From positions 5,372,501 to 5,436,500 of the forward strand of contig NZ_CP072913.1 of assembly GCF_017968885.1 (NCBI RefSeq): 64,000 bases of DNA. Direction: 5' to 3'. The notes under the pieces are model-generated. The model was given only the letters and a program-made list of their open reading frames with translations, had not been told where the DNA came from and made no database searches. Below are positions 53,712 to 62,460 of the stretch, piece after piece (position 1 is the first letter of the stretch; each line of letters starts with the position of its first letter). This stretch comes from Pseudomonas sp. Tri1 (GTDB taxonomy: Bacteria > Pseudomonadota > Gammaproteobacteria > Pseudomonadales > Pseudomonadaceae). Both the position numbers and the translations under genes were made by a program.

Positions 53712-53883
53712 AGGGTGAATAGAGAAGCAGCCATTTCCCCATCAACAAGGATTAGAGTCTGTTCCCAATCTTGTGCTGAAAACGGCTTGGAATCAGTTTT
53801 GAAGGCGACCCACCAAACCCTGCGCCCGTGACACTTTAGTGTCTCCAGGTTATTCAGATAGTCCCCCTTAAAACCTTCGTAAA
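53712..53883 (-). pseudogene. Coding-like remnant downstream of truncated gtrB
   Basis: On the minus strand, in a frame offset from the truncated glycosyltransferase, the DNA reads without stop as [20 protein letters not shown], then GRRVWWVAFKTDSKPFSAQD and WEQTLILVDGE. It is A/T-richer than its surroundings. No start codon or full gene is present. It could be the tail of a third gtr gene left after a deletion that also removed most of gtrB. Low confidence. Confidence 0.3.
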
Positions 53884-54129
53884 TTACTCGAGGCCGGCAA
53901 ACAGGGCCGGCTCCTTGCCAAAGTTACGGGAGAAGCTGATCAACAGGACCCGGCTGTCCATCAGTGCGATATCCCGGGCGATGGATGCGGTCTGGTCGGC
54001 GCTGCCGTCGTTGATGAACACAATCTCGACGACATGGTCTTTCAATGCCGGATGCTGACGGACACCTTCGTAAAACAGGTTGATGGCCTGTTCTTCATTG
54101 AATACCGGAACGATCAACGAAACGTTCAT
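53884..54129 (-). pseudogene. gtrB: Truncated GtrB-like bactoprenol glycosyltransferase
   Basis: Only the first 81 residues of a GT2 glycosyltransferase remain: [20 protein letters not shown], then [20 protein letters not shown] and [17 protein letters not shown] followed directly by a stop. Intact GtrB proteins are about 300 residues, with the DxD motif and membrane helices after this point, so the fragment cannot act. The ATG (54129) overlaps the gtrA stop as in intact gtrAB pairs. In phage and bacterial gtr loci these proteins flip and load glucose on undecaprenyl phosphate for O-antigen modification. The break marks a deletion junction rather than a single-base error. Confidence 0.8.
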
Positions 54130-54500
54130 TGGCGATGCCCGCGAAACACCACAAACCGGGACAACAGGAAACCGATCACCAGGCTCAACAGCGAGAAAGC
54201 CGCCACGGTCAGCAGGCCGTGGACATGCCAGCGATCCCCCAGAAAACCGACGATGAAACTGAGGGCGCCCATGACGCCTATGAAAAGAACATAGCCCAAC
54301 GCTGAGACTTTGGCTTCGAAGGTGTAGAGCGCGTTGACATAAAAGGAGAACGAGGCAGCCACGCAAAAAGCAGCGAAATTACTCGTGGCCTGGCTAAGGC
54401 CGACAGCCACCCGCAGCACGAAAAATATCTGCCAATGGATCAGCGTATTGGCCAGTCCAACCAGTGCGTAGCTGAGAAAACCTTTCCATATCGCTTTCAT
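54126..54500 (-). CDS. gtrA: GtrA-family membrane protein
   Basis: A 124-residue protein with four hydrophobic helices ([79 protein letters not shown]). It matches the GtrA/DPMS1 family, thought to move undecaprenyl-linked glucose across the inner membrane. It looks intact but its partner GtrB is cut short, so it is probably non-functional here unless another GtrB exists in the genome. Its leader (54501-54540) shows no clear promoter. Confidence 0.85.
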   Translation of the reverse strand: MKAIWKGFLSYALVGLANTLIHWQIFFVLRVAVGLSQATSNFAAFCVAASFSFYVNALYTFEAKVSALGYVLFIGVMGALSFIVGFLGDRWHVHGLLTVAAFSLLSLVIGFLLSRFVVFRGHRQ

Positions 54501-54615
54501 ACACGCTCCCGAACGGGTCGGCGTTTCAGGCGGTACTTAATCTAGGGTTCTGTCGGTACCCGGTCTACTGTAAGAACTAACAGGTGCCCCCCCTTGCGGG
54601 CTCATCGGCCGCCCC

Positions 54616-54650
54616 AACAAAAAGCCCCGATCATTCGACCGGGGCTCTGT
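54616..54650 (-). terminator. Rho-independent terminator of the permease gene
   Basis: On the minus strand AGCCCCG, loop, CGGGGCT, then TTTTTG: a stem-loop with T-run 18 bp after the amino-acid permease stop. Confidence 0.85.
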
Positions 54651-54667
54651 TTTACATCGCGGTTAAC

Positions 54668-56089
54668 TTACGACGCTGAACGCACCGCTCCCTGCACGTG
54701 ACCGGTCGGTTGCAGCTTGAAGGTATAAAACAACACCGTCAGCAGCACCAGGAACGCCGGGCCTACGTACAAGGCCACGCGAGTGTCCGGGAAGTAAGCC
54801 ATCAGGCCCACCACCAGCACCAGGAACGCCAGCGCCAGGTACGAGCTGACCGGGTACAGCCACATGCGGTATTTCAGGGCCGCACGTTCCGAAGCGCTCA
54901 GGCTTTTGCGGAATTTGAGCTGGGCCAGCAGGATCATCACCCAGGTCCAGATCGCGCCGAAGGTGGCGATGGAGGTGACCCAGACGAAGACTTTTTCCGG
55001 CACCAGATAGTTGAGCAGCACGCCCAGCAGCAGCGCGGCGATGGACAGCAGCAACGCGCGGCGCGGCACGCCGTTGGCCGAGGTGGTGGCGAAACCGGCC
55101 GGGGCCTGGCCGTTCTGCGCCAGGCTGTAGAGCATCCGCCCGGTGCTGAAGATCCCGCCGTTGCAGGACGACAGCGCCGCGGTAATCACCACGAAGTTGA
55201 TGATACCGGCGGCGGTCTTGATGCCCAGGCGTTCGAAGGTCATCACGAATGGACTGCCCTGGGTGCCGATCTCATTCCATGGGTAGATCGACAGGATCAC
55301 GAACAACGCGCCGACGTAGAACAGCAGGATCCGCCAGAACACCGAGCCGATGGCGTTGGGGATGGTTTTCTGCGGGTTCTTCGCCTCACCGGCAGTCAGG
55401 CCGATCATCTCCACGCCCAGGTAAGCGAACATCACCATTTGCAGGGACATCAACACACCCTGCACGCCGTTGGGCATGAAGCCGCCGTGGGACCAGAGGT
55501 TGGAAATGCCCAGGGCCACGCCGTCATTGCCGAAGCCGAAGGCGATGATGCCGACGCCACCGATGACCATGGCGATGATGGTGACGATCTTGATCAGGGC
55601 GAACCAGAATTCGAATTCACCGAAGGCCTTGACCGCGATCAGGTTGATCGAGCCCATGCTGACCAGTGCGGCCAAGGCCCAGATCCAGCGGGGCACGTCG
55701 GGAAACCAGATGCCCATGTACACCGCCACCGCAGTGATCTCCGCCACGCAGGTCACCAGCCACAGGAACCAGTAGTTCCAACCGGTCAGGAAGCCGGCCA
55801 GCGGACCGAGGTAATCCTGGGCATAACGACTGAACGAACCGGCCACCGGGTTGTGCACGGCCATCTCACCGAGGGCGCGCATGATCACCAGGATTGCCAG
55901 GCCACCAATGATGTAGGACAGCATGATCGCCGGACCGGCCATTTCGATGGCCTTGGCCGAGCCGAGGAACAGCCCGACACCGATACAGGCGCCGAGCGCC
56001 ATCAGGCGGATATGCCGCTCACCGAGTTCACGTTTGAGCGGACCACCCTGGGCGGTCTCGCCATGGGGCAGATGATTGCCTACAGGCAT
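54668..56089 (-). CDS. APC-family amino acid permease (AAT subfamily)
   Basis: A 473-residue inner-membrane permease with twelve hydrophobic segments. The family signatures are GERHIRLMALGACIGVGLFL at residues 23-42, and GEMAVHNPVAGSFSRYAQDY in the first third, and MFAYLGVEMIGLTAGEAKNP mid-protein. The AAT subfamily includes ProY, AroP and GabP; the wording is nearest to the ProY/histidine-type permeases, but the substrate cannot be fixed. It stands alone with its own terminator. Its leader has AATAACAAGA just ahead of GAGG, consistent with Hfq/Crc control seen for other amino-acid uptake genes in the genus. Confidence 0.9.
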   Translation of the reverse strand: MPVGNHLPHGETAQGGPLKRELGERHIRLMALGACIGVGLFLGSAKAIEMAGPAIMLSYIIGGLAILVIMRALGEMAVHNPVAGSFSRYAQDYLGPLAGFLTGWNYWFLWLVTCVAEITAVAVYMGIWFPDVPRWIWALAALVSMGSINLIAVKAFGEFEFWFALIKIVTIIAMVIGGVGIIAFGFGNDGVALGISNLWSHGGFMPNGVQGVLMSLQMVMFAYLGVEMIGLTAGEAKNPQKTIPNAIGSVFWRILLFYVGALFVILSIYPWNEIGTQGSPFVMTFERLGIKTAAGIINFVVITAALSSCNGGIFSTGRMLYSLAQNGQAPAGFATTSANGVPRRALLLSIAALLLGVLLNYLVPEKVFVWVTSIATFGAIWTWVMILLAQLKFRKSLSASERAALKYRMWLYPVSSYLALAFLVLVVGLMAYFPDTRVALYVGPAFLVLLTVLFYTFKLQPTGHVQGAVRSAS

Positions 56090-56104
56090 AGGGATAACCT
56101 CGTC

Positions 56105-56112
56105 TTGTTATT
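56105..56112 (-). promoter_or_regulatory. Candidate Hfq/Crc A-rich site (AATAACAA)
   Basis: AATAACAA on the mRNA, 15 bases before the permease ATG and adjacent to GACGAGG. The rest of the 486-bp gap 56090-56575 shows only a partial REP core near 56438 and no gene. Confidence 0.5.
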
Positions 56113-56575
56113 GGATTAGCCACCGAGTCTCCAAAGCCGCAGGTGGGTAAACCTGCCGCCTTGCCGAAACCGGTCTGCTTCGTGGACAGACCGCCCTGTA
56201 GAACAACGCCCTCAGGATCAGCGGGTCGTGCAGTATAAAAAGCCAGGGATAGAGAGTTTCACTGTAAAACCTGGTAAATCCAGGGAAAGCTTCAGCCAGG
56301 ATCGGTTTTTTGAGAGGTGTTGTCTGGGAACCAGGTCATTCAGAAAACGCCGCCAAGTATTGCACAGTGATGGTGCAGCGTCATGCTTCAGCATGGACCG
56401 ATGGCTCTAGTGCAAGGCTTTCAGAGATCACTCCCCTGCCGCTCGCTCCCACAGCTTTGATCGTTTCCATGCTCTGCGTTCAAACAAATATCCGTGTATG
56501 GGCTTGTCCATAATTTCCCCTCCCCCCACGCCAACCACCGTCTAAGCTTCAAGCAAGTCCGATCAATCTGCGTGA

Positions 56576-59500
56576 ATGGATCAGTCGACTATGGGCGCTT
56601 TGTGGCAAACCGATTCGAATACACCTGTGGTCCCGACTGAACGTATGGAAGAAGCGCCTTTACCCCCAAAAAAACGCCGCGCACGACATGGCTGGCGAGC
56701 GTTTTGGTTGTTGCTGTTGATTATCGTCGTGGTGGTCGGCCTGGCTGTGGCCAAGGAAATGCGCACGTCGCGATTTCAGGCCCGGGAGATCAGCAAGTAC
56801 GCCGCGTCCTTGAGTTATTCAGTGCAGCCGGGGGCCAGCGATGCCATCGTCTATCCGGGTACGGGGCCGTTCGACCGGCGGTTGGGCTACAGCTCGCTGG
56901 GGGAGTTCCTGCCGCGCCTGCTCAAGCGCGATTACGTGATCCAGGCCCAGGCGCGTTTTTCGCCGGCCTTGATGGATTACGTCGGAAGAGGTCTGTTCGT
57001 GCCCTATGCGGAGAAAATCCAGGCCGGGCTGACCATCACTGACTGCCGCGCAGCGCCGGTGTACCAGTTCAAGTACCCGCAGCAGCTGTATGCGAGTTTC
57101 GAAACGATCCCGCCGGTGGTGGTGCAAAGCCTGTTGTTTATCGAAAACCGCTTTCTGCTCGACCCCAAGCAACCGTTGGCCAACCCGGCGGTGGACTGGC
57201 CGCGTTTCGGCATGGCGGCGTGGTCGCAAGTGGCCAAGTTGTTGAGTTTGCCCGGTCAGTCCGCCGGCGGCAGCACACTGGCGACGCAGCTGGAAAAATA
57301 CCGCCACTCCCCCGAAGGCCTCACCGTGTCGGGCGCGGAGAAAATCCGCCAGATGATTTCCGCCAGCGTGCGCGCCTATCAGGCCGGCCCGCAAACCCTC
57401 GAAGCGCGGCAGCGGGTCGTGCGTGACTACCTCAACAGCGTGCCGCTCTCCGCCGTGCCCGGGCATGGTGAGGTCCATGGCATGGCTGAGGGCCTGCGGG
57501 TCTGGTACGGCGCCGATTTCAACCGCGCCAATGAACGCTTGTTCAGCACCGCGACGGATCCCCAGAGCCTGGCGGAAAAAGGCCTGGCCCTGCGGGAAAT
57601 GCTGTCGCTGATGATCGCCCAGCGCCGGCCCTCCCATTACCTGTCCAAGGGCCGCGAAGAACTGGCGCGCCTGACCGACAGCCACGTCCGGCTATTGGCG
57701 CAGAACGGCGTGATCGACGCCGCGCTGGCCGAGGCGGCCCTGGCGAGCAAGGTCAGTTATCGCGACTGGGTCCAGGACCCGACGGTGCAGCCCAACGAAA
57801 CCAACAAAGGCATCAGCGCCGCCCGCAGTCGCCTCGCCACGCTGCTCAACCGCCCGCTGTACGACCTCGATCGCCTGGACCTCTCGGCCACCAGCACCTT
57901 GCAAAGCGACTTGCAGGCCCAGGCCACCGAGTACCTCAAGCGCTTGGCCGACCCGGCGTTCGCCGCCGAGATCGGCCTGATGGGCGAGCGTCTGTTGACC
58001 CCCACCAGCACCACCCAGGTGCGCTACAGCTTCACCCTGCTGGAGCTGACCCCGGATGGTTCGCGGGTTCGGGTGCAAACCGATAGCACCGACCAACCTT
58101 TCGATATCAACGAAGGCAGCAAACTGGAACTGGGCTCCACCGCCAAATTGCGGGTACTCACCACTTACCTGCAGATCATCGCCGAACTGCATGAACGCTA
58201 TGCCCAGGAGACCCCGGCGGCGTTGAAAAAAATCGAGATCGCCGAGCCAGACCACCTCTCGCGCTGGGCTGTCGACTACCTGATTCAGAACAGCGACCGC
58301 AGCCTGCCGAAAATGCTTGAGGCCGCGCTGGATCGTACTTATTCCGCCAGCCCCGGCGAGGCGTTTTTCACCGGTGGCGGGCTGCACACCTTCCATAACT
58401 TCCGCAACGAGGACAACGGCCGGATTCCCACCCTGCGCGACGCCCTGCGCGAATCGATCAACCTGCCGTTCATCCGCCTGATGCGCGACCTGGTGCGCTA
58501 CGCCACTTACGCCGGGCCCAGCAACAGCTCCGAACTGCTCAAGGACGACCAGGACCCCCGCCGCCAGGAATACCTGGCCCAGTTCGCTGACCGCGAAGGC
58601 ACGTCGTTTCTGCTCAAGTTCTGGAAGAAGTACCAGAAGAAAGACACCGGCCAACGCCTTGAAACCTTTCTCGACGGCATGCGCCCCACCGCGATCCGCC
58701 TGGCCGCCGTGCACCGCTACTTCTTTCCCGGCGACAGCCAGGAGAGCTTCAACCTCTTCGTGCGCTCGCACCTCAAGTCGGTCAAGAGCACCGAAAAGAT
58801 CACCGACGAACGCCTGGAACGGCTCTACCAAAGCTACGGCCCCGGTGCCTATGACCTGCCGGACCAGGGTTTTATCGCCAAGGTCCACCCGCTGGACCTG
58901 TGGTTGATGGGCTACCTGCTGAACAACCCCGACGCCAAGTTCAGCCAGATCGTCAAGGCCAGTGAGTTCGAGCGTCAGGAAGTCTACAGCTGGCTGTTCA
59001 AGAGCCGGCACAAGAGCGCTCGCGACAGTCGCATCCGCACCATGCTGGAAATCGAAGCCTTCCTGGACATCCACCAGCGCTGGCAAAAAGTCGGCTACCC
59101 GTTCGACCATCTGGTGCCGTCGCTGGCCACCGCCATCGGCAGCTCCGGCGACCGCCCTGCTGCACTGGCGGAACTGGTCGGCACCATCCTCAACGACGGC
59201 ATCCGCCAACCCGCCCTGCGCGTTGACAGCCTGGACTTTGCCGTCGATACGCCCTACGAGACACGGCTGGTGAGCAACCCGGATAACGGCAAGCGAGTGA
59301 TGCCGGTGGAAGTGGCCCAGGCCCTGCGCGGCGCGCTGTCCCAGGTGGTGGATGCCGGCACCGCGAAACGCGTTGCCGGCAGTTTCAAACTGGCCGACGG
59401 GACGCCGCTGGCCATGGGTGGCAAGACCGGCACCGGCGACAACCGTATCGAAGCCGTCGGTTCCGGTGGGCGGGTGATCAGCTCAAAATCGATCAACCGC

Positions 59501-59698
59501 ACCGCCACCTTCGTGTTCTACATCGGCGACAGCCACTTCGGCACCCTCACCGCCTTTGTCCCGGGGGCTTCGGCGCAGAACTTCAAGTTCACCTCGGCCC
59601 TGCCGGTGCAAGTGCTCAAGGGCATGGCGCCGTTTCTATCGCCTTATCTGCAACCGGGGAGTCATACCCAGTGCAAGCCGTTGGTGGCACGGCAATGA
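56576..59698 (+). CDS. Very large bifunctional penicillin-binding protein (GT51 transglycosylase and transpeptidase)
   Basis: A 1040-residue class A PBP-like protein. A cytoplasmic basic N-terminus leads to one anchor (WLLLLIIVVVVGLAVAKEM, residues 43-61). The transglycosylase domain has FIENRFLLD (catalytic Glu, about 191) and SAGGSTLATQLEKYRHS (about 229-245). The transpeptidase motifs are STAK (about 520), SIN in LRESINLPFIR (about 625) and KTGTGDN (about 950). The distance from SIN to KTG (about 320 residues) is far longer than in ordinary PBPs, so an extra domain of roughly 250 residues is inserted within or beside the transpeptidase fold. Polymerises and may crosslink peptidoglycan. Start could also be the Met at 56591. 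Confidence 0.85.
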   Translation: MDQSTMGALWQTDSNTPVVPTERMEEAPLPPKKRRARHGWRAFWLLLLIIVVVVGLAVAKEMRTSRFQAREISKYAASLSYSVQPGASDAIVYPGTGPFDRRLGYSSLGEFLPRLLKRDYVIQAQARFSPALMDYVGRGLFVPYAEKIQAGLTITDCRAAPVYQFKYPQQLYASFETIPPVVVQSLLFIENRFLLDPKQPLANPAVDWPRFGMAAWSQVAKLLSLPGQSAGGSTLATQLEKYRHSPEGLTVSGAEKIRQMISASVRAYQAGPQTLEARQRVVRDYLNSVPLSAVPGHGEVHGMAEGLRVWYGADFNRANERLFSTATDPQSLAEKGLALREMLSLMIAQRRPSHYLSKGREELARLTDSHVRLLAQNGVIDAALAEAALASKVSYRDWVQDPTVQPNETNKGISAARSRLATLLNRPLYDLDRLDLSATSTLQSDLQAQATEYLKRLADPAFAAEIGLMGERLLTPTSTTQVRYSFTLLELTPDGSRVRVQTDSTDQPFDINEGSKLELGSTAKLRVLTTYLQIIAELHERYAQETPAALKKIEIAEPDHLSRWAVDYLIQNSDRSLPKMLEAALDRTYSASPGEAFFTGGGLHTFHNFRNEDNGRIPTLRDALRESINLPFIRLMRDLVRYATYAGPSNSSELLKDDQDPRRQEYLAQFADREGTSFLLKFWKKYQKKDTGQRLETFLDGMRPTAIRLAAVHRYFFPGDSQESFNLFVRSHLKSVKSTEKITDERLERLYQSYGPGAYDLPDQGFIAKVHPLDLWLMGYLLNNPDAKFSQIVKASEFERQEVYSWLFKSRHKSARDSRIRTMLEIEAFLDIHQRWQKVGYPFDHLVPSLATAIGSSGDRPAALAELVGTILNDGIRQPALRVDSLDFAVDTPYETRLVSNPDNGKRVMPVEVAQALRGALSQVVDAGTAKRVAGSFKLADGTPLAMGGKTGTGDNRIEAVGSGGRVISSKSINRTATFVFYIGDSHFGTLTAFVPGASAQNFKFTSALPVQVLKGMAPFLSPYLQPGSHTQCKPLVARQ

Positions 59699-59719
59699 GT
59701 CACGGTGTGGCGCAGTGAG

Positions 59720-60220
59720 TTACAGGGTTACCCGAGGGACCGCATCGAAGATCACGGTGAAATTCCCGGTGTACAAACCATTATGTCCGTCGGGATTAAT
59801 CGGGTACCACGACAAGATGTGCAACTCTGCCGTCATACCTGGCGTGGACGTTGCGTCATCCACCACTTCCTGCGGCAAACTGGTCAGGAAAACGTTGTTG
59901 AACACGACTTGAAGGGGAATCGCAGTATGATGGGCAGAGTTGTACAGCGATCGTCGCCCTTCAACGTAGGCATGGACCGAACCGTCGGTGTTCTTCACAT
60001 CAAAGATCTGACGCACCGAGGATAATGTGTTATTCACAGGGTTGTAGTGCATAACCTCGTTCTTACCGAACTCCGGATCCCGCGGCTGCACATGAAATTG
60101 TTTGTTCGGAATGTTCGCGGTGATATGGATGGCGGCGCGTGCATCATCAGCGGCCAATACTAATGAAGGACTCAGGGCTGCAACAGCCCAGGCCGTAACG
60201 AACACTATTTTTTTAAACAT
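59720..60220 (-). CDS. CS1-type fimbrial major subunit, copy 1
   Basis: A 166-residue pilin: signal peptide MFKKIVFVTAWAVAALSPSL with cleavage after VLAA, then AAIHITANIPNKQFHVQPRD typical of the CS1/CFA-I major subunit family. The C-terminal strand NGLYTGNFTVIFDAVPRVTL is the donor/acceptor strand end. It is a close paralogue of the subunit at 60419. Subunits polymerise outside the cell by donor-strand exchange after passage through an usher (not in this window). Last gene of the fimbrial operon and convergent with the PBP gene. Confidence 0.85.
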   Translation of the reverse strand: MFKKIVFVTAWAVAALSPSLVLAADDARAAIHITANIPNKQFHVQPRDPEFGKNEVMHYNPVNNTLSSVRQIFDVKNTDGSVHAYVEGRRSLYNSAHHTAIPLQVVFNNVFLTSLPQEVVDDATSTPGMTAELHILSWYPINPDGHNGLYTGNFTVIFDAVPRVTL

Positions 60221-60277
60221 ATTTGTTCTTCTAAGTAATAGACAAAAAATACCCGTGGCACTACGAGCTACAGGGCT

Positions 60278-60392
60278 CGATCATTCCCACGCTCCCGCGT
60301 GGGAATGCCGCCAGGGACGCTCCGCGTTCCGCTTCCGGAAGGTGACGCAAAGCGTCATGGGATGCCTTCCCACGCAGAGAGAGGGAACGATC
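60278..60392. repeat. 115-bp interspersed repeat, copy B
   Basis: Same element as at 6962-7076, same strand, with about ten to fifteen differences. It fills the gap between two fimbrial subunit genes and may shape mRNA processing there. Confidence 0.85.
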
Positions 60393-60418
60393 TATGAATC
60401 ATGGCGGGGCAATGCGAG

Positions 60419-60916
60419 TTAAAGCGCTGACGACCGAGGAACTGCGTCGTAGATCACGGTGAATTGGCCGGTGTACAAGCCCGGGTAGCGATCGACCGAC
60501 ATTGCATTCGGACGGATGAGCATCTCGGCCTGGGTACCTGGCGTGGATGAAGCATCGTCCACAACTTCTTGAGGCGTGCCATCCAGATATACGCCGTTGA
60601 ACGTAACACTCAGGGGAATGCGATCCAGGCCATTGTCCAAATAGACCCTGCCCTCTTGGATGTAGGCATGGACCGAGCCGTCGGTATTCTTCACATCAAA
60701 GGTCTGGCGTACGGAACTCAGGGAGTTATTCACCGGGTCGTAATGCATCACCTCATCCCTGCCAAAGTCCGGGTTGCGTGGCTGCACATGGAATTGCTTG
60801 TTCGGAATGTTCGCGGTGATATGGATGGCTGCGCGAGCATCATCAGCCGCCAATGCCCATGTAGGACTCAGGACTGCAACGCCCAAGGCCACAGCGGATA
60901 TCATTTTTTTTAACAT
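60419..60916 (-). CDS. CS1-type fimbrial major subunit, copy 2
   Basis: A 165-residue pilin with signal peptide MLKKMISAVALGVAVLSPTW and mature start near ALAADDARAAIHITANIP. Most of the first 100 residues are nearly identical to the 59720 subunit (DARAAIHITANIPNKQFHVQ), while the last 60 diverge, as expected for duplicated pilins under antigenic change. The ATG at 60916 has AGAGG at good distance; a GTG three codons earlier overlaps that site. Gaps of about 200 bp on both sides hold repeats. Confidence 0.85.
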   Translation of the reverse strand: MLKKMISAVALGVAVLSPTWALAADDARAAIHITANIPNKQFHVQPRNPDFGRDEVMHYDPVNNSLSSVRQTFDVKNTDGSVHAYIQEGRVYLDNGLDRIPLSVTFNGVYLDGTPQEVVDDASSTPGTQAEMLIRPNAMSVDRYPGLYTGQFTVIYDAVPRSSAL

Positions 60917-60956
60917 TTTTGACACCTCTTTTTAGTAATAAAACGAAAGACAGATT

Positions 60957-61095
60957 CCGTGGCGAGGGGATTTAGCGAAACGTCGCACCGCAGCAGCCCC
61001 CAAAAACCCAGGCAGCGCGGTGCAACAGATAAACCGCATCGCCTGTGTTACGACTGCTTCGAAGCCGAGCGGGGATAAATCCCCTGGCCACAGGA
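60957..61095. repeat. REP-like inverted element between fimbrial genes
   Basis: CCGTGGCGAGGGGATTTAGC at the left and GGGGATAAATCCCCTGGCCA at the right, inverted ends of the GTGGCGAGGGG family. The interior has no open frame of note. Confidence 0.6.
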
Positions 61096-61129
61096 GACTC
61101 GTTGCCCTGACGCCTTCGGGGAACCTGGC

Positions 61130-61612
61130 TCACGGCGCAACCGCATCGAACACCATGTGCACCGTGCCGTAGTAATCACCGGTCTTATAGCCGTCATCGG
61201 GCTTGATCGCGGCGATTTCCAGCGGCACCTGGCGGCCGGGTCTGGCGTCGAGGGCCGACACCACCTGGGTCGAGTCCAGGGTCAGTTCGACGTCGTTGAA
61301 CTTCACCTTCAAATCGATACGCTCACGGCCATTGGATAAATAGGCCTCTTGCCCCAAGCGCGCACCGATGGCGCCGTTGGTGTTCTTCACCTCGTAGGTG
61401 GCCCGTAGCGCGCTGAGCTCGCTGGTGATGGTGCTGAAAGGCAAGCGTTGCTCACGCTGGACCAGCTGCGGATCGAGGGGCAGCACATAAAAATCGTTCG
61501 TCGGGATGGTCACGTGGAGTTCGAACGTTTCCCGCTCGACCGCGCCCCAGGCCGGGACCCAGGGCAACATCAGGGCGGTCAACGCAAGGGGGCATAGCAG
61601 TGTCTTGGACAT
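61130..61612 (-). CDS. CS1-type fimbrial subunit, divergent paralogue
   Basis: A 160-residue exported pilin: signal peptide MSKTLLCPLALTALMLPWVP with cleavage near AWGA, then FELHVTIPTNDFYVLPLDPQ and a C-terminal YYGTVHMVFDAVAP. It shares the domain layout of the two copies downstream but little sequence, so it is probably a minor or adaptor subunit. The ATG at 61612 begins the signal peptide; a longer frame to 61660 overlaps the chaperone gene and was rejected. Lies 44 bp after the chaperone stop. Confidence 0.85.
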   Translation of the reverse strand: MSKTLLCPLALTALMLPWVPAWGAVERETFELHVTIPTNDFYVLPLDPQLVQREQRLPFSTITSELSALRATYEVKNTNGAIGARLGQEAYLSNGRERIDLKVKFNDVELTLDSTQVVSALDARPGRQVPLEIAAIKPDDGYKTGDYYGTVHMVFDAVAP

Positions 61613-61656
61613 ATTGATTACCTGTGGCGTCTGCGACGGTTGGGCGACGGCAACCG

Positions 61657-62400
61657 TCAACCCTTGATCTCGACGGCTTTGCTCTTGCCGCCCTCGATCA
61701 GCGTGAAGCGATATTCACGCCCCGCCTCCTTGTCGAAGGAAAACGTGCGACCGGCCATGACATGGTGCTTGGTGGTCGGCCGGCAGTCGTTTTCTTGCTT
61801 CGCTACGCAATCCTTGAACTCATCGATCACCACGACGCTATTACCGTTGTTGCGCATCAGGTAACGATTGGCGCTGTCATCGATCACCGTCTCGAAACGG
61901 GTGTCCTTGGGCCGCACGAAAAACACCGTGCCGTAGCCCGCCAGGACCTTGACCCCCGCCGCCACGCGTTCCTTCTTGTACGCTTCGCGCTCCTCGGCAC
62001 TGACGGCAAATTCATCCTCGGCTTCGGGCACCACCGGCACGAAACGCACCCGGAAGTAACGCTCTTTGTCGCGGTTGCCCATGAACAGCAACCGGGTGCC
62101 CTGCATACCGTTGGCCGGCACGATCAGCCGGGCCGGGCTGGCCATCAGGCCATCCTTGGCCGTGGCGCTGGCCTGGTCCTGCAGGGGCACTTCCTGATAG
62201 CTGCCATCCTCGTTGTAGATAATCTCGAGGATGTTGACCTTGACGAATGCCGTGGAGGTTCCCCCGTTGAACACCCGCTTCATGTAGGTACTTTTGTCAC
62301 CATCGAGGTAGTCGTAGACCACCCCGACACCAATCTGCGGCCCGGCCTGGGCCACGCCGCAAAACAGATACAACCCAACCCATGCCAATAAATGTTTCAT
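61657..62400 (-). CDS. Periplasmic fimbrial chaperone of the alternate (CS1/CFA) family
   Basis: A 247-residue protein with signal peptide MKHLLAWVGLYLFCGVAQAG. The mature part contains DGLMASPARLIVPANGMQGT and LLFMGNRDKERYFRVRFVPV, the first-domain strand that chaperones use to cap pilins, and a second domain ending FTLIEGGKSKAVEIKG. It belongs to the CfaA/CooB/CsoB type, unrelated in detail to PapD chaperones. It folds the subunits encoded downstream and delivers them to the usher. Follows the adhesin gene with a 60-bp gap. Confidence 0.8.
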   Translation of the reverse strand: MKHLLAWVGLYLFCGVAQAGPQIGVGVVYDYLDGDKSTYMKRVFNGGTSTAFVKVNILEIIYNEDGSYQEVPLQDQASATAKDGLMASPARLIVPANGMQGTRLLFMGNRDKERYFRVRFVPVVPEAEDEFAVSAEEREAYKKERVAAGVKVLAGYGTVFFVRPKDTRFETVIDDSANRYLMRNNGNSVVVIDEFKDCVAKQENDCRPTTKHHVMAGRTFSFDKEAGREYRFTLIEGGKSKAVEIKG

Positions 62401-62460
62401 CACTTTTTCAACCTCATGCATTAAACACAACTCACCAAATATGGCTGCCGGCTGGCCCAC

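Noticed and set aside
54501..54667. Search for a tRNA or phage attachment site next to the gtr remnant
   Set aside because: No cloverleaf, integrase or direct repeats could be made out; only the permease terminator is clear.
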